From NCBI GenBank assembly GCA_003612515.1, contig RAZB01000001.1, positions 310,001 through 374,000 of the forward strand: a DNA stretch of 64,000 nt. Reading direction: 5' to 3'. Under the pieces are notes generated by a model. It saw only the letters and a program-made list of their open reading frames with translations. It was not told where the DNA came from and made no database searches. Made by a program: the position numbers and the translations under genes. Below are positions 13,969-23,172 of this stretch, in pieces; the first letter of the stretch is position 1, and each line of letters starts with the position of its first letter. The stretch is from a bacterium D16-34 (GTDB taxonomy: Bacteria > Actinomycetota > Coriobacteriia > Coriobacteriales > Eggerthellaceae).

Positions 13969-14507
13969 GAGTTGTTATCGTTGGGGGCAGAACGCGCGCG
14001 GACTATCTTATGAGCGCACTTGCGGAGAGCGCAAATACCGTCGTGATCATTAACGACGATCGCCGGTTTTGCGAATACCTCTCAAGCCGCCACGAAGGCA
14101 CCGTGGTGTGGGGAGACGGCACAAAGCTCTCTGTGCTCGAAGAAGCTGACGTGGCAGGCTTCGACGCCATAATTGCCCTGACGGGATTTGACGCTTGCAA
14201 TCTTGCGATCTGTCAGATTGCGAAAAAATTCCTCGGCATTCGCCTCCAGCTCTGCATTGTTTCTAACCCTGAAAACACCGCGATCTTTCGCCAACTTGGC
14301 GTAACAGTTGCCATCAGCGCAACCGCCGCGCTAACACAAACTATTCGCAGTGCTATGGAACTGCCTGATGGTCGCCCGGAAAATGCATTGCAAACAACTG
14401 CAACCAACACCGAAGATTTCAACTTCGATGACGACGATCTTGACGAAAACGCCTCTTCAACGCTTCGCTCTCTTTGGGGTTCTTGGCACCGCGCAGGGAA
14501 AGACTAG
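13965..14507 (+). CDS. TrkA-type potassium channel regulatory protein (second of two)
   Basis: The 180-residue protein starts MRVVIVGGRTRADYLMSALA, another RCK/TrkA N-terminal fold, with VVWGDGTKLSVLEEADVAGF and ALTGFDACNLAICQIAKK matching the nucleotide-pocket region. An acidic tail (NFDDDDLDENASS) ends it; no TrkA-C domain is evident. Two unequal RCK-domain subunits in tandem may form a heteromeric gating ring for the TrkH protein that follows. This differs from the single two-domain TrkA of enterobacteria. ATGA overlap with the preceding gene indicates coupling. Confidence 0.8.
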   Translation: MRVVIVGGRTRADYLMSALAESANTVVIINDDRRFCEYLSSRHEGTVVWGDGTKLSVLEEADVAGFDAIIALTGFDACNLAICQIAKKFLGIRLQLCIVSNPENTAIFRQLGVTVAISATAALTQTIRSAMELPDGRPENALQTTATNTEDFNFDDDDLDENASSTLRSLWGSWHRAGKD

Positions 14508-14517
14508 GCGTGTTGGT

Positions 14518-16056
14518 ATGCCGCAAGTTCATAACAGCCTTCTTTCATCAGGTCTCGGTTTGTACGGAGCAGAAAAACCGCGACCTCACCCCGTTGCACT
14601 CCTTGCGCGCTATGTTGGCATGGCTGTTATGTTTGTCGGTTTGGCGGCATTGGTGCCTTTGGCAGTGCTGCCGGCTTATCCCGATGAAACGCATTTAGCT
14701 CCTTGCTTTATCTTTCCTGGTCTGGGCGCCGCAATTGTGGGGTATCTCATTTATTTCGCCGCGCCTACACCAGATGCCACCGCGCGACTCACCCGCGGAC
14801 AAGCTGCCGCGTGCACCGTGCTTGTTTGGGTGCTTGCGATTATTGTCTATGCGATACCTTATAGCGTTGCCGGCATGCTCTCCCCTGCTCAGGCAATCTT
14901 TGAGTCAACAAGTGGATTTACCACGACGGGTTTGACAGTAGTCGATGTAGACAGCTGCCCGGCAATCTTTTTGTTCCATCGCAGTCTCACTTGCTATCTT
15001 GGCGGCGTTGGCTTGGTGCTCATTCTTACGTGTGTAGTAACCCAAACAGGAGGTTTGGGCGTATACAATGCCGAAGGCCACACAGACCATCTTCTTCCGA
15101 GTGCAGCGAAAACAGCACGAATGATCCTGCTTATCTACAACGCGCTTATCATTGCAGGTGCGCTTGCTTACTGGATTGCTGGCATGTCGCTTTTTGATGC
15201 CATAAACATTTCCATGTGCGCCGTTCCCACGGGAGGATTCTGCACGCATAGCGAATCTATCGCCTATTGGAACAGTACTGCTATTGAGGTCATCACCATC
15301 GTACTCATGATAGCTGGCGGCACAAATTTTCTCTTGTTGTTTTTGCTGCTCCGCGGCAAGTTTAAGGCGTTTCTCACCCACATTGAAACGCCACTTTATT
15401 TTGGCACGATAGCCATTGCATCGCTTGTGGTGGCAGAGCTGCTTTTTGCTCAAGGTATAAGCTCAGATGCGATAGATTCGTTAGGCAAGGGAATTTTCCA
15501 AGTAACATCAGTGCTTACCTCAACCGGCTTTCAGACCATTCCCTCGTTTGCCGACCTCAGTCCTGCGCTGTTGTTTGTGTTTGGCCTGCTGATGATGGCA
15601 GGTGCCGAAGCGCGTTCCACCTCAGGCGGCATTAAGCTCTATCGTGTGGCTGTTGCCTCATTAGGGCTCGGCCACGATCTGCACGAACACTACGGCAACA
15701 AGCGCCACGTGAGGAGCATCAAGATTGATCGTTTCGGCAAACGCTCAGTGCTTACCGACACCGACATTACCGAGGCACAAACCTATATCGTACTTTACCT
15801 GCTATTATGCGCCGCCGGTACATTTTTGTTCATCCTTTGTGGAGCTTCGCTACAACAAGCAGCATTCGACTTCATTTCTTGCATTGGCAGCACCGGCGTC
15901 GGCACAGGATTTCTGAACGCAGAAAGCGCGCCTGCTCCCCTGCTCATTGGAAGTGCTGGAATGCTTTTAGGACGTCTTGAAATCATCCCGCTTTTTATGG
16001 GGGTTGGAACCTTAGGCTCAATGCTTTGGAGAGGAATTCGCCATGGCCGCAAATAA
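14518..16056 (+). CDS. trkH: TrkH-family potassium uptake protein
   Basis: TrkH is the membrane pore of the Trk/Ktr potassium uptake system. The 512-residue protein has about ten hydrophobic segments and the four selectivity-filter-like loops: ESTSGFTTTGLTV (about residues 130-142), SMCAVPTGGFCTHS, VTSVLTSTGFQTI and SCIGSTGVGTGF. The motif GGVGLVLI and the AGAEARSTSGGIKLYR segment are also typical. The ATG at 14518 lies 11 bases after the stop of the second TrkA gene and has only a weak ribosome site. An upstream TTG near 14481 would overlap and cannot be excluded. It overlaps the next gene by 14 bases. Confidence 0.92.
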   Translation: MPQVHNSLLSSGLGLYGAEKPRPHPVALLARYVGMAVMFVGLAALVPLAVLPAYPDETHLAPCFIFPGLGAAIVGYLIYFAAPTPDATARLTRGQAAACTVLVWVLAIIVYAIPYSVAGMLSPAQAIFESTSGFTTTGLTVVDVDSCPAIFLFHRSLTCYLGGVGLVLILTCVVTQTGGLGVYNAEGHTDHLLPSAAKTARMILLIYNALIIAGALAYWIAGMSLFDAINISMCAVPTGGFCTHSESIAYWNSTAIEVITIVLMIAGGTNFLLLFLLLRGKFKAFLTHIETPLYFGTIAIASLVVAELLFAQGISSDAIDSLGKGIFQVTSVLTSTGFQTIPSFADLSPALLFVFGLLMMAGAEARSTSGGIKLYRVAVASLGLGHDLHEHYGNKRHVRSIKIDRFGKRSVLTDTDITEAQTYIVLYLLLCAAGTFLFILCGASLQQAAFDFISCIGSTGVGTGFLNAESAPAPLLIGSAGMLLGRLEIIPLFMGVGTLGSMLWRGIRHGRK

Positions 16057-16840
16057 GCAAAAGATCTTATCGAAGCGCTCGATTACCGTAAAACACCTTG
16101 CGCGCAACCTGATTGCCTTTTTCGTGTTGTTCATAGCCGGCTTAGCTGCCGTCTGGGGTTTTTCGCTTCTTGGAGTGAACACACTGGTGGCGCTTCCCGT
16201 GTTCGTGCTTGGCGTGCTTATTGCCAGTCTTGAAACCGATTCGGGCGCGTGGGGTGCAGCGCTTGGCGTAACGTATTTGCTCTTTTATGACTTCATGTTT
16301 AGCGAACCCATTTTCACGCTGAAAGTGTTTAGCCGCACCGACATTGCAGCACTTATTATCTTTTTAATTGTTTCGCTTATCATGGGCGTTGTCACCCATC
16401 GCATGAGCCGTCAGCTGCAAGCAGCTGAACGCACGACCAAGGTTCTTGGACTTCTCAACAGATTAAGCGCGGGACTTTTGGAAAGCTCCACTCCAAAAAT
16501 GGCATGCGATTTTGCTCAGGAGTTTCTAACCAAAGTGCTCAAGCGCTCCGTCACCATGAGTTTGGGTAAGCCCGACAAAAACGCAGAGCTAGCAGCGCGC
16601 GACTGCTACGAGTTACGCGCGCCAACAGGCTTTGGCGAGCCGGGCTATCGCGATACAACAACGAAATACTTGCCCCTTGGCATGAAAGGTCGTCTGCATG
16701 GCGTTGTTGCCATTGACTGCACATCGGGCAATCTAGACAATACAAGCATATCTCTTGTCAATGCCGTCATAGCGCAAACCCTCGTAGCTGCCGAGCGCAA
16801 CGAGCTTATAGAGAGCAACAATGGCGAAGAAGAGCTTTAG
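16043..16840 (+). CDS. DUF4118 (KdpD-like) membrane protein without a kinase domain
   Basis: The N-terminal half has four membrane segments (LIAFFVLFIAGLAAVWGFSL, VALPVFVLGVLIASLE, a third with LGVTYLLFYDFMFSEP, and IAALIIFLIVSLIMGVV). The loop with FYDFMFSEPIFTL is the signature of the KdpD/DUF4118 sensor module. The C-terminal half looks like a GAF-type domain (LGLLNRLSAGLL ... GVVAIDC). No histidine kinase domain follows, so this 265-residue protein is not a complete KdpD. As the last gene of the trk operon it may sense potassium or turgor and act on the channel. It ends in a four-base convergent overlap with the next gene. Confidence 0.8.
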   Translation: MAANKQKILSKRSITVKHLARNLIAFFVLFIAGLAAVWGFSLLGVNTLVALPVFVLGVLIASLETDSGAWGAALGVTYLLFYDFMFSEPIFTLKVFSRTDIAALIIFLIVSLIMGVVTHRMSRQLQAAERTTKVLGLLNRLSAGLLESSTPKMACDFAQEFLTKVLKRSVTMSLGKPDKNAELAARDCYELRAPTGFGEPGYRDTTTKYLPLGMKGRLHGVVAIDCTSGNLDNTSISLVNAVIAQTLVAAERNELIESNNGEEEL

Positions 16841-17604
16841 CCTTCGAACGCTGTCGGTGCCATCAGCACTTTGCCGGTGCCGCGATATACATTGACCAAA
16901 CCTTCTCCTGAAGCAGCTGATCCTAAAAGTGATTTCGAAGAGCGCTCCACCGTAAAGTTGAGCGAAGATGACCAGGCTAAAGCCTGATTGCCATCAATTT
17001 TGAGCGTGTCATTATCGAGCGTAATCTCAATGAGCTCTTCACGTGGACATGGAGATTCAAGCGCCAACGCTCCGTATCCGTTGATGGAAAGATTAAAGAA
17101 ACCTTCGCCACCTGCTACGGCAGAAGATAGATTTGAGCGCATAACTACCGAATGATTCAAGCTCGAATAGCAGGCCAAAAAGAGCCCGTCATCAAGAACT
17201 ATGCTGTTATTCCACTCAGCAACATCCAACAAAATAATGTGCTTGTAGGTTGGCTCTAAAACCACCAAACCGCTGCCTTTGTATTCGGGCTTTACTGCCG
17301 ACTCGTTAGTAACAGCGCCACGTACCATTTTGCCCAAAAAGTCACCGGCTCCCTTTACCCCAGAGGTCAGCTCAACTTCGCCTACCATCCACTGCATAGC
17401 TCCTGCTTGCACAGTGACTGGCGCCTGGGACAGATCACAAACAACCTGGCGCCTACGCAAATTCATCTCGGAGCTAAACCATGCTGAAGCCGCAGTCTCA
17501 GGTGTCACCGACAAGTCGCGCTTCCACTCAATCACCTTAAACGCGCCAAGCTGACTCAATACAGTCACATCATCATTTGCCTCAAAGTTGCTTACCTGAA
17601 ACAT
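16837..17604 (-). CDS. AIM24 family protein
   Basis: The 255-residue protein has the beta-rich pattern of the AIM24/TRAP-like family. It has QWMVGEVELTSGVKGAGDFLGKMVRGAVTNES in two adjacent stretches near residues 72-103, YKGSGLVVLEPTYKHI in the centre, and glycine-rich repeats such as VAGGEGFFNLSINGYG and ASGEGLVNVYRGTGKV. Bacterial members are cytosolic and of unknown role; the family is named for a yeast mitochondrial inner-membrane protein. A GAAGGAGAAGGC ribosome site precedes the ATG at 17604. It is a single-gene unit convergent with the trk operon. Confidence 0.8.
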   Translation of the reverse strand: MFQVSNFEANDDVTVLSQLGAFKVIEWKRDLSVTPETAASAWFSSEMNLRRRQVVCDLSQAPVTVQAGAMQWMVGEVELTSGVKGAGDFLGKMVRGAVTNESAVKPEYKGSGLVVLEPTYKHIILLDVAEWNNSIVLDDGLFLACYSSLNHSVVMRSNLSSAVAGGEGFFNLSINGYGALALESPCPREELIEITLDNDTLKIDGNQALAWSSSLNFTVERSSKSLLGSAASGEGLVNVYRGTGKVLMAPTAFEG

Positions 17605-17660
17605 GCCTTCTCCTTCTTCTCACCCAAAATTTAAGCACTCCCGGTATTATACCGCTCGGC

Positions 17661-17697
17661 GCAAATACAAACGTGGCCCGCATAATGCAGGCCACGT
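17661..17697 (-). terminator. Intrinsic terminator downstream of the flavoprotein gene
   Basis: On the minus strand ACGTGGCC/GGCCACGT arms are followed by TTTGTATTT. A second hairpin, AAGGAAACT/AGTTTCCTT, lies just before it at 17703-17731. Confidence 0.75.
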
Positions 17698-17779
17698 GCG
17701 ACAAGGAAACTCGGGAGGGAAAAGTTTCCTTAAGAGGAAAGCTTCTTATTTGTGAAGCATGCCGGTTAGCACCACAAGA

Positions 17780-19483
17780 TTACTTGCTACCCAACACTTT
17801 GCCGATGGTATAGCCCATCAGGCAATTGCGCGTATGTGAAAGACAATTCAAGTTGTGCGGATAGGTGTTAAAGAACATGCCACCAGAAACGATGCCAGCT
17901 GCATACAGACCCTCAATTGGCTCACGATCAACCTTGAGCACCTGACAATCAGTGTTCACCAACAGACCACCTGCTGTGCACAAGCCATCAGCGAACTCTT
18001 TCGTCGCATAATACGGCGGCGTATCAATTGTCATCATCATAGAGCCCGGCATGTCGAAATCGGTGTCTTCGCCAGCAGCGCACATCTCGTTCCAGTGCTC
18101 GATTGTTTCCACGAAGGTATCTGGGTCTACGCCCATCTGCTCTGCAAGTTCTTCCAATGTGTCTGCCTTGAAAGCGTTTTCGCTCTGAGCAGCCGCAATC
18201 CAAACTTCTTTAGGACCGTAGCATGAAGAGCTTGGCGTCCAAATCTTGTCAATCTTGGTATCAAGCGCGCTGTCAACAATATAGAAGTCATAGGTACCCG
18301 GCTGATACTGAATAGCCATAGCCAGCTGACCATACGGATCGTATTCAGGCGTAAATCGTTTGCCCTGGTTATTAACGCGTACAAACGGCATAAGCTGCTC
18401 GGGATCCAACATGATTGGGTGCGGGAACTCATCCTCGGCTGCGCCAACTGCTATGCCCATTTGCAGGCCGTCGCCCGTGTTGCCAAACGCACCCGTGAGC
18501 CAAGCACCTGGCACACCACGGGGGCGACAACGCTCTTTGAGCATCTGCTCGTTAAACTCATAGCCGCCTGTTGCAAGCACAACGCCTTTAGCGCAATTGT
18601 ATTGCTCATACCCATCAGCGCTTTTCACAATAACGCCCGTAACTTTGCCCGCGTCATCGGTCACCAACTGACACGCTGGGGTTTCAAAACGAATCTCAAC
18701 TCCAGCATCGGTTAAGATGCCCGCCAAGATATCCGCCAACTCACCAGGAGGATACGGCAGATTCAGCGACGTATTCCACGAGCGGCTCAAGGCTGTCGGG
18801 TCATATTGCTCACGAAAATCAGGGAAGTCTCCGGCAGCAAACGTGAGCGGATAGTCGTTGAAATCTTGATTGTCGAAGTGGCTGACATACCAGTTAACTG
18901 CTTCGCCATTGTTTTCCAAATAATGCTGATAAAGGGTCATATCCGCTTGGAATGAGCAACCGATCATGGCATCTGACATCCACTCAAGAGTGTCATATTC
19001 CATACCCCAGAACTTATGAATCTCAGAATCGGTGCCTCCGATGGTGGCAGAGTTGTAATTGCCGCGATTTTGCTTTTCAACCGCAACGGTTTTCAAGCCT
19101 TGCTCGGCACATGAAAGCGCCGCTGCGTCACCTGCAGGTCCAAGCCCACACACCACGACATCAACGTCGTGCGTAGCAACGATCTCGTCTGCAGAAATAG
19201 GCTCAGCCACGAATGCAATTTTGCCTTCGCCTGCAGAACCTACGGTAACCTCTTCAACTACCGGCCAGACTGCTTTCGCCGGATCAGTGGTCTGCATGCT
19301 TGTATTAGCCGCAGCACTATCTGTGCCGCCATTTGTCGCAGCACTTGATGCTGTCTCTTGCTGCGTTTGCGGAGCGCATCCCGCCATGCCCGCTGCAGCC
19401 ACAGCACCAGCGGCCATGACACCAGCTAAAAATCCGCGGCGACTAACACCTTGTGAGCTTACTTCTTGAGTTGATTGCTCCAT
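17780..19483 (-). CDS. Tat-exported FAD-binding reductase, fumarate-reductase flavoprotein-like (1)
   Basis: The 567-residue protein starts MEQSTQEVSSQGVSRRGFLA, a twin-arginine signal followed by an alanine-rich segment and a possible lipobox (GMAGC). The FAD domain opens at VDVVVCGLGPAGDAAALS, with a flavoprotein dehydrogenase/fumarate reductase A layout and a closing EPIEGLYAAGIVSGGMF motif. No cytochrome-binding or FMN-attachment domain is present, so electrons must come from a separate donor. Such paralogues in Eggerthellaceae reduce diverse organic acceptors outside the membrane; the substrate cannot be read here. A second start at 19498 is possible. It faces a divergent LuxR gene. Confidence 0.85.
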   Translation of the reverse strand: MEQSTQEVSSQGVSRRGFLAGVMAAGAVAAAGMAGCAPQTQQETASSAATNGGTDSAAANTSMQTTDPAKAVWPVVEEVTVGSAGEGKIAFVAEPISADEIVATHDVDVVVCGLGPAGDAAALSCAEQGLKTVAVEKQNRGNYNSATIGGTDSEIHKFWGMEYDTLEWMSDAMIGCSFQADMTLYQHYLENNGEAVNWYVSHFDNQDFNDYPLTFAAGDFPDFREQYDPTALSRSWNTSLNLPYPPGELADILAGILTDAGVEIRFETPACQLVTDDAGKVTGVIVKSADGYEQYNCAKGVVLATGGYEFNEQMLKERCRPRGVPGAWLTGAFGNTGDGLQMGIAVGAAEDEFPHPIMLDPEQLMPFVRVNNQGKRFTPEYDPYGQLAMAIQYQPGTYDFYIVDSALDTKIDKIWTPSSSCYGPKEVWIAAAQSENAFKADTLEELAEQMGVDPDTFVETIEHWNEMCAAGEDTDFDMPGSMMMTIDTPPYYATKEFADGLCTAGGLLVNTDCQVLKVDREPIEGLYAAGIVSGGMFFNTYPHNLNCLSHTRNCLMGYTIGKVLGSK

Positions 19484-19532
19484 GTTCTTCTCCTTCATGT
19501 ATCTAACTCCCTCCAGTTTCTCGTGGCGACCT

Positions 19533-19599
19533 CTCGCACATGTCCGATCTGCCTTTCCGACCTCTTGCGTGTTTCTGATCCCTCGCGCATGTCCGAACT
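19533..19599. promoter_or_regulatory. Direct repeat between divergent reductase and LuxR genes
   Basis: CTCGCACATGTCCGATCT (19533-19550) and CTCGCGCATGTCCGAACT (19582-19599) agree at 16 of 18 positions and lie 49 bases apart. They sit between the reductase start and the LuxR gene, where an operator for the regulator would be expected. Confidence 0.35.
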
Positions 19600-19796
19600 C
19601 TTGCGCAGTTCTTTCGTTTTGCCACGCCACGATGGGGTGCATTTTGGCACGGCACGACACAAATTAGCATCTACCGAAACGGTACATTTTTGCGAAATAC
19701 CTGGTCGCAGTCTCACCGTGCTTGAAATCTTTCTCGAATTACACCTGCCAAGACGCTTCATTGCGCTACTATGCGTACTTAGGAGGGAAAGCACTT

Positions 19797-21365
19797 ATGA
19801 CCATTCAGACGTCGGCCAAATCAGCTCAAGCTGTAGGCAAAAAACGCTCCTGGGCAACCGTTATCGTTGGCTCTAGTGCGCTTTGGGCTTGGGGGTTTCT
19901 CGCATACCTCAGCCCCATTTTCATTACCGATGCACTTACGAGCCAGTTGAAGCTCGAGACAGCTTTTTTCACCTCACAAGCAACCGTGGTTGTCTTGGCG
20001 GGGTGTTTGCTTTTCGTTGGACGCAAACACGCTCTGTCCGTTGGGCGGCTGACGCTTCTTGCATGCGCTGTCGGTCTTTTCGCCGCATCGCTTTTGCTTC
20101 CGCAAGCGCTTATAACCAACAACCTTATCCTTTTGCTCGCATGCGGCATTACGAGCGGCATCGCTGCAACGTTTCTCGGTGCTGCATGGGGAACACGCTA
20201 TTCGCTTGAGCCGCGCGATGTATCCAGCATTGTGCTGCTATCGTTTCTGGCAGCTTACGCGCTTTACCTTGGCATCACGCATCTGCCCAACCAGCATCTT
20301 GCAGGCTTCATAGTTGCAGCCTTGCCAATTATCTCTTGGCTTCTCTGGCTCAAAGATGCCTCTGCTCGTCATGGCCTTTCGACAGAAGTATTTCCGCAAC
20401 CACGCCTACGCGGCAAAGTGCTTATGCCTGGCGAAGTAACCGCAGGTATATGGGAGTCGCGCATTTTGCCATGGCGAAGAATCGGCATCATCATTGTCGC
20501 CGCTTTCACTGGAAGCTCAGTGGCTTCTCTTATTATGGGCACTTCTTACAACGGCGCCGAAACGCTCTTTATGGCAGGTGTTGTTGTTTGTAGTTTTATC
20601 ACCATCATGGCATTTGTGCCCTTTACGGCCAGTCGCGAGACCTTCACCGTCTCACAGCTTTACCGCATTACGATTTCATTTACGGTTGTTGGGCTCGTAC
20701 TCATTACGATAATTGGCGAAGACGGTGTTGCAGTTGGCGGCGCACTCATTCAGGGGTGTGCCATTTTTCTGCAGGCGCTTATCTATGTCATCGTTACCCG
20801 TACAACCAGATCAGAAGGTCTATCCCCCCTGTTGTCGTTCAGTGTTGGCCAGGCGGTTATTGCAGGGGTTTTGCTTGCAGGGAACCTGCTTGGCAAACTG
20901 CTATTTGTACTTTTTGGATCAAGCACGCTTCTTCTTAGTGCCACGTGCGGTGCCGGAGTTCTTGGGTTGTTTTTTATGCTGCTTGCGCTTGTACCCAAAC
21001 AAGCAGCTACATCTGCAAAGCAAAGTGCAAGCGCCTCAAGCACCTCCACCGCGCCAGTCCAAGACACCACACCCTCGTTACACGAGGCGCCTCAAGCCAC
21101 AAATTGCCTGGATGCTTTCGTCAAAACCTACGGTCTTACTTCACGCGAAGCAGAAATTCTTGAGTATCTTGTTCGCGGAAGAAGCCTGCCCTATGTTGCA
21201 AACGAACTCTTTGTCACAACAGGCACGATCAAAACTCATGTTCGCCATATTTATGCAAAGACCAATGTAAATAGCCGTCAAGAGCTACTTGATGCGGTGG
21301 AGCACTTCATTACACCCATGCAACCTTTTGAGGAGCCGCTCCACATTCAAAGTGATAGCGAATAA
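19797..21365 (+). CDS. Membrane-bound LuxR-type transcriptional regulator (1)
   Basis: The 522-residue protein has about twelve hydrophobic segments in its first 400 residues, arranged like a transporter. A variable linker rich in serine and alanine follows, then a C-terminal LuxR helix-turn-helix: YGLTSREAEILEYLVRGRSL, then VANELFVTTGTIKTHVRHIY. This architecture is characteristic of Eggerthellaceae, where each such gene usually adjoins a reductase operon that it is thought to control in response to substrate. The ATG at 19797 has AGGAGG upstream. It is divergent from the flavoprotein gene, and its end overlaps the convergent nitroreductase gene by 56 bases. Confidence 0.85.
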   Translation: MTIQTSAKSAQAVGKKRSWATVIVGSSALWAWGFLAYLSPIFITDALTSQLKLETAFFTSQATVVVLAGCLLFVGRKHALSVGRLTLLACAVGLFAASLLLPQALITNNLILLLACGITSGIAATFLGAAWGTRYSLEPRDVSSIVLLSFLAAYALYLGITHLPNQHLAGFIVAALPIISWLLWLKDASARHGLSTEVFPQPRLRGKVLMPGEVTAGIWESRILPWRRIGIIIVAAFTGSSVASLIMGTSYNGAETLFMAGVVVCSFITIMAFVPFTASRETFTVSQLYRITISFTVVGLVLITIIGEDGVAVGGALIQGCAIFLQALIYVIVTRTTRSEGLSPLLSFSVGQAVIAGVLLAGNLLGKLLFVLFGSSTLLLSATCGAGVLGLFFMLLALVPKQAATSAKQSASASSTSTAPVQDTTPSLHEAPQATNCLDAFVKTYGLTSREAEILEYLVRGRSLPYVANELFVTTGTIKTHVRHIYAKTNVNSRQELLDAVEHFITPMQPFEEPLHIQSDSE

Positions 21366-21978
21366 TGCCAAGGTCCATCTTGGCATAAAAACCGATGCCA
21401 TGCTTTGCATGCACCCGATTATCGCCCTCGTAGCTCAAGACAAACTTTTGTTGATTTACTGCGGTTGGCGCTAACAAAGCGGCTTCTACCCCGCGCAAAA
21501 ACCAATCAGGCGCATCGCGCAAATTCGAAGACACATCGGAAGGTGTTTTTGTCTTGTGAGCGCGTCCAGATGTTTCCCCATAACCAAGCGCAATGACGGC
21601 TGTAAGTTTTTCATCATCTTTTATTTCATAGGCATGGGGCACTTTTTGGTAGGTCATACCAACCCAGCAAGAGTTCAAACCGAGCTGCTGCGCCATGAGC
21701 ACAATGTGTTCCCCGTAATAGCCGCAATCTTCATCCAGCGTTGAGCCTTTAGGGCCGATCATGGCCACGTAGTTGCGAACTCCTGAGAATTTACCGTATT
21801 TTGCCATGCGACAATCAAATGCTTCAGGTTCATCAACAACAAGCTGCATGTGCAAACCCGATTGCGCGTTGCATGAGGCAATTTCATGCTTTAATTGCGA
21901 AACAATCTCTTCAGGAAGCGGCTTGTCAGAAAATGCACGAACCGAATGACGCTCTTTAATTGCTTGCATGATATCCAT
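21310..21978 (-). CDS. Nitroreductase family protein
   Basis: The 222-residue protein has the nitroreductase opening MDIMQAIKERHSVRAFSDKP, where the ERHSVR segment contacts FMN. The central GYYGEHIVLMAQQLGLNSCWVGM block and the AALLAPTAVNQQKF segment also fit FMN-binding members of the subfamily found in anaerobes. The ATG at 21978 follows GAGGTGGCCT. It overlaps the LuxR gene tail in convergent orientation by 56 bases, so transcripts of the two could interfere. Possible roles are reduction of nitroaromatics or quinones; the physiological substrate is unknown. Confidence 0.85.
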   Translation of the reverse strand: MDIMQAIKERHSVRAFSDKPLPEEIVSQLKHEIASCNAQSGLHMQLVVDEPEAFDCRMAKYGKFSGVRNYVAMIGPKGSTLDEDCGYYGEHIVLMAQQLGLNSCWVGMTYQKVPHAYEIKDDEKLTAVIALGYGETSGRAHKTKTPSDVSSNLRDAPDWFLRGVEAALLAPTAVNQQKFVLSYEGDNRVHAKHGIGFYAKMDLGIIRYHFECGAAPQKVAWV

Positions 21979-22154
21979 AGGCCACCTCTTCTCAGCAAAA
22001 TTACGCTGCTTGGGTCATGAGAATAATGTTTTACCCATTCTAGCGACCTCTGTTAAGTTTTCCGATCTTGTTAATATCATGACAAAATTACACATATATC
22101 TTAACGTTCTGTGAAATCTTGTCGTTATGCGAATACCATCGAAAACCCCTCACA

Positions 22155-22186
22155 CAAAAAGATGCAGCCCACAGAGGAGCTGCATC
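22155..22186 (-). terminator. Intrinsic terminator of the molybdopterin oxidoreductase operon
   Basis: GATGCAGC/GCTGCATC arms (22161-22186) are followed on the minus strand by TTTTTGTG. This lies about 80 bases after the stop of the NrfD-like gene. Confidence 0.85.
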
Positions 22187-22263
22187 TTTCGAGCGAGGCA
22201 CGAAGAGCCTTCTGCTTTATGTGTTGGCATACGATCTGCTATGCGCGCGCAAGATAATCTAAA

Positions 22264-23172
22264 TTAGAAAATCCAAGGCTGCACGATAGTGATCGGAAGT
22301 GCCGCACTCACAATCAGCAAACGAAGTACAAAGCCACCGACCAGTACTCCGAGATCGGAAAATCCGCTGATCATCTGCCCGGTACGAGAAGTCTCCATCT
22401 CGTGACCAGCAAACCAGAGCATCCAGTACTCAAGCACAATTGGAATAACCAAACCAAGTGCAATAAAGAGTACCCAAAATGCTATGGCCCAGTTGCCACA
22501 GATAATCGTCATGACGCTGTCCCAGCCAGCTTGCGAGGGGTTAGCGGCTGTGATGAACAGCAGCGCCATAACTAATGCAATCTCAACCACGGGCAGCCAA
22601 AAGTGAAACTTCTTAAGCGATACAACGGTGTTAAACTCATCAGGTGCCACAAACACACCAGCTAACAGCACGGCAGCCATGCCGGTTGACACCGCCGACA
22701 CGAGGAACAAAACGGGCAAAAGCGCGTTGTTCCAGAGCGGGAATCCTTGGCAGACACCCAGCAAGCAGCCAGTGTATACTGCCACACAAATGCCCATAAC
22801 CATGCCAACGATATCAAGCCATTTCGGGCTTTCTTTGTGCATGAAGTCCATGATGAGCACAATGAGCGTCACTACAACAAAGACCGCCAAGAATACAACG
22901 CCCCACGTCATGACAGAACCAAAGTTCGTCAACAACAATGCGAAACGCAGCGGATGCATAAAGCCTGCAAAAGCGTCAGCCATCAGCAAGCACAAGCCAA
23001 TGATAACGACGACCGGCGCAATGATGTGCCCGACGCGGATGAGCTTTTTGCATTCCGGATGGCGGAAGCGAATAAATACGGATGTGACGAAGGCGCCACC
23101 ACCCAAACCAGCTAAGAAGAGATACCACGCAATGATGGATCCCCAAATGGGTTCGTAGGTCATCTCAATCAC
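22264..23172 (-). CDS. DmsC/NrfD-like membrane anchor subunit of a molybdopterin oxidoreductase
   Basis: The 302-residue protein has about eight membrane helices and the family start EPIWGSIIAWYLFLAGLGGG followed by AFVTSVF, typical of NrfD/PsrC subunits. These oxidise or reduce menaquinol and pass electrons to the ferredoxin subunit. It is the third gene of the operon after the catalytic and iron-sulfur subunits, and its start overlaps the ferredoxin stop by four bases. A terminator follows. Together the three subunits form a membrane-bound respiratory enzyme of the DMSO reductase superfamily. Confidence 0.88.
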   Translation of the reverse strand: MIEMTYEPIWGSIIAWYLFLAGLGGGAFVTSVFIRFRHPECKKLIRVGHIIAPVVVIIGLCLLMADAFAGFMHPLRFALLLTNFGSVMTWGVVFLAVFVVVTLIVLIMDFMHKESPKWLDIVGMVMGICVAVYTGCLLGVCQGFPLWNNALLPVLFLVSAVSTGMAAVLLAGVFVAPDEFNTVVSLKKFHFWLPVVEIALVMALLFITAANPSQAGWDSVMTIICGNWAIAFWVLFIALGLVIPIVLEYWMLWFAGHEMETSRTGQMISGFSDLGVLVGGFVLRLLIVSAALPITIVQPWIF

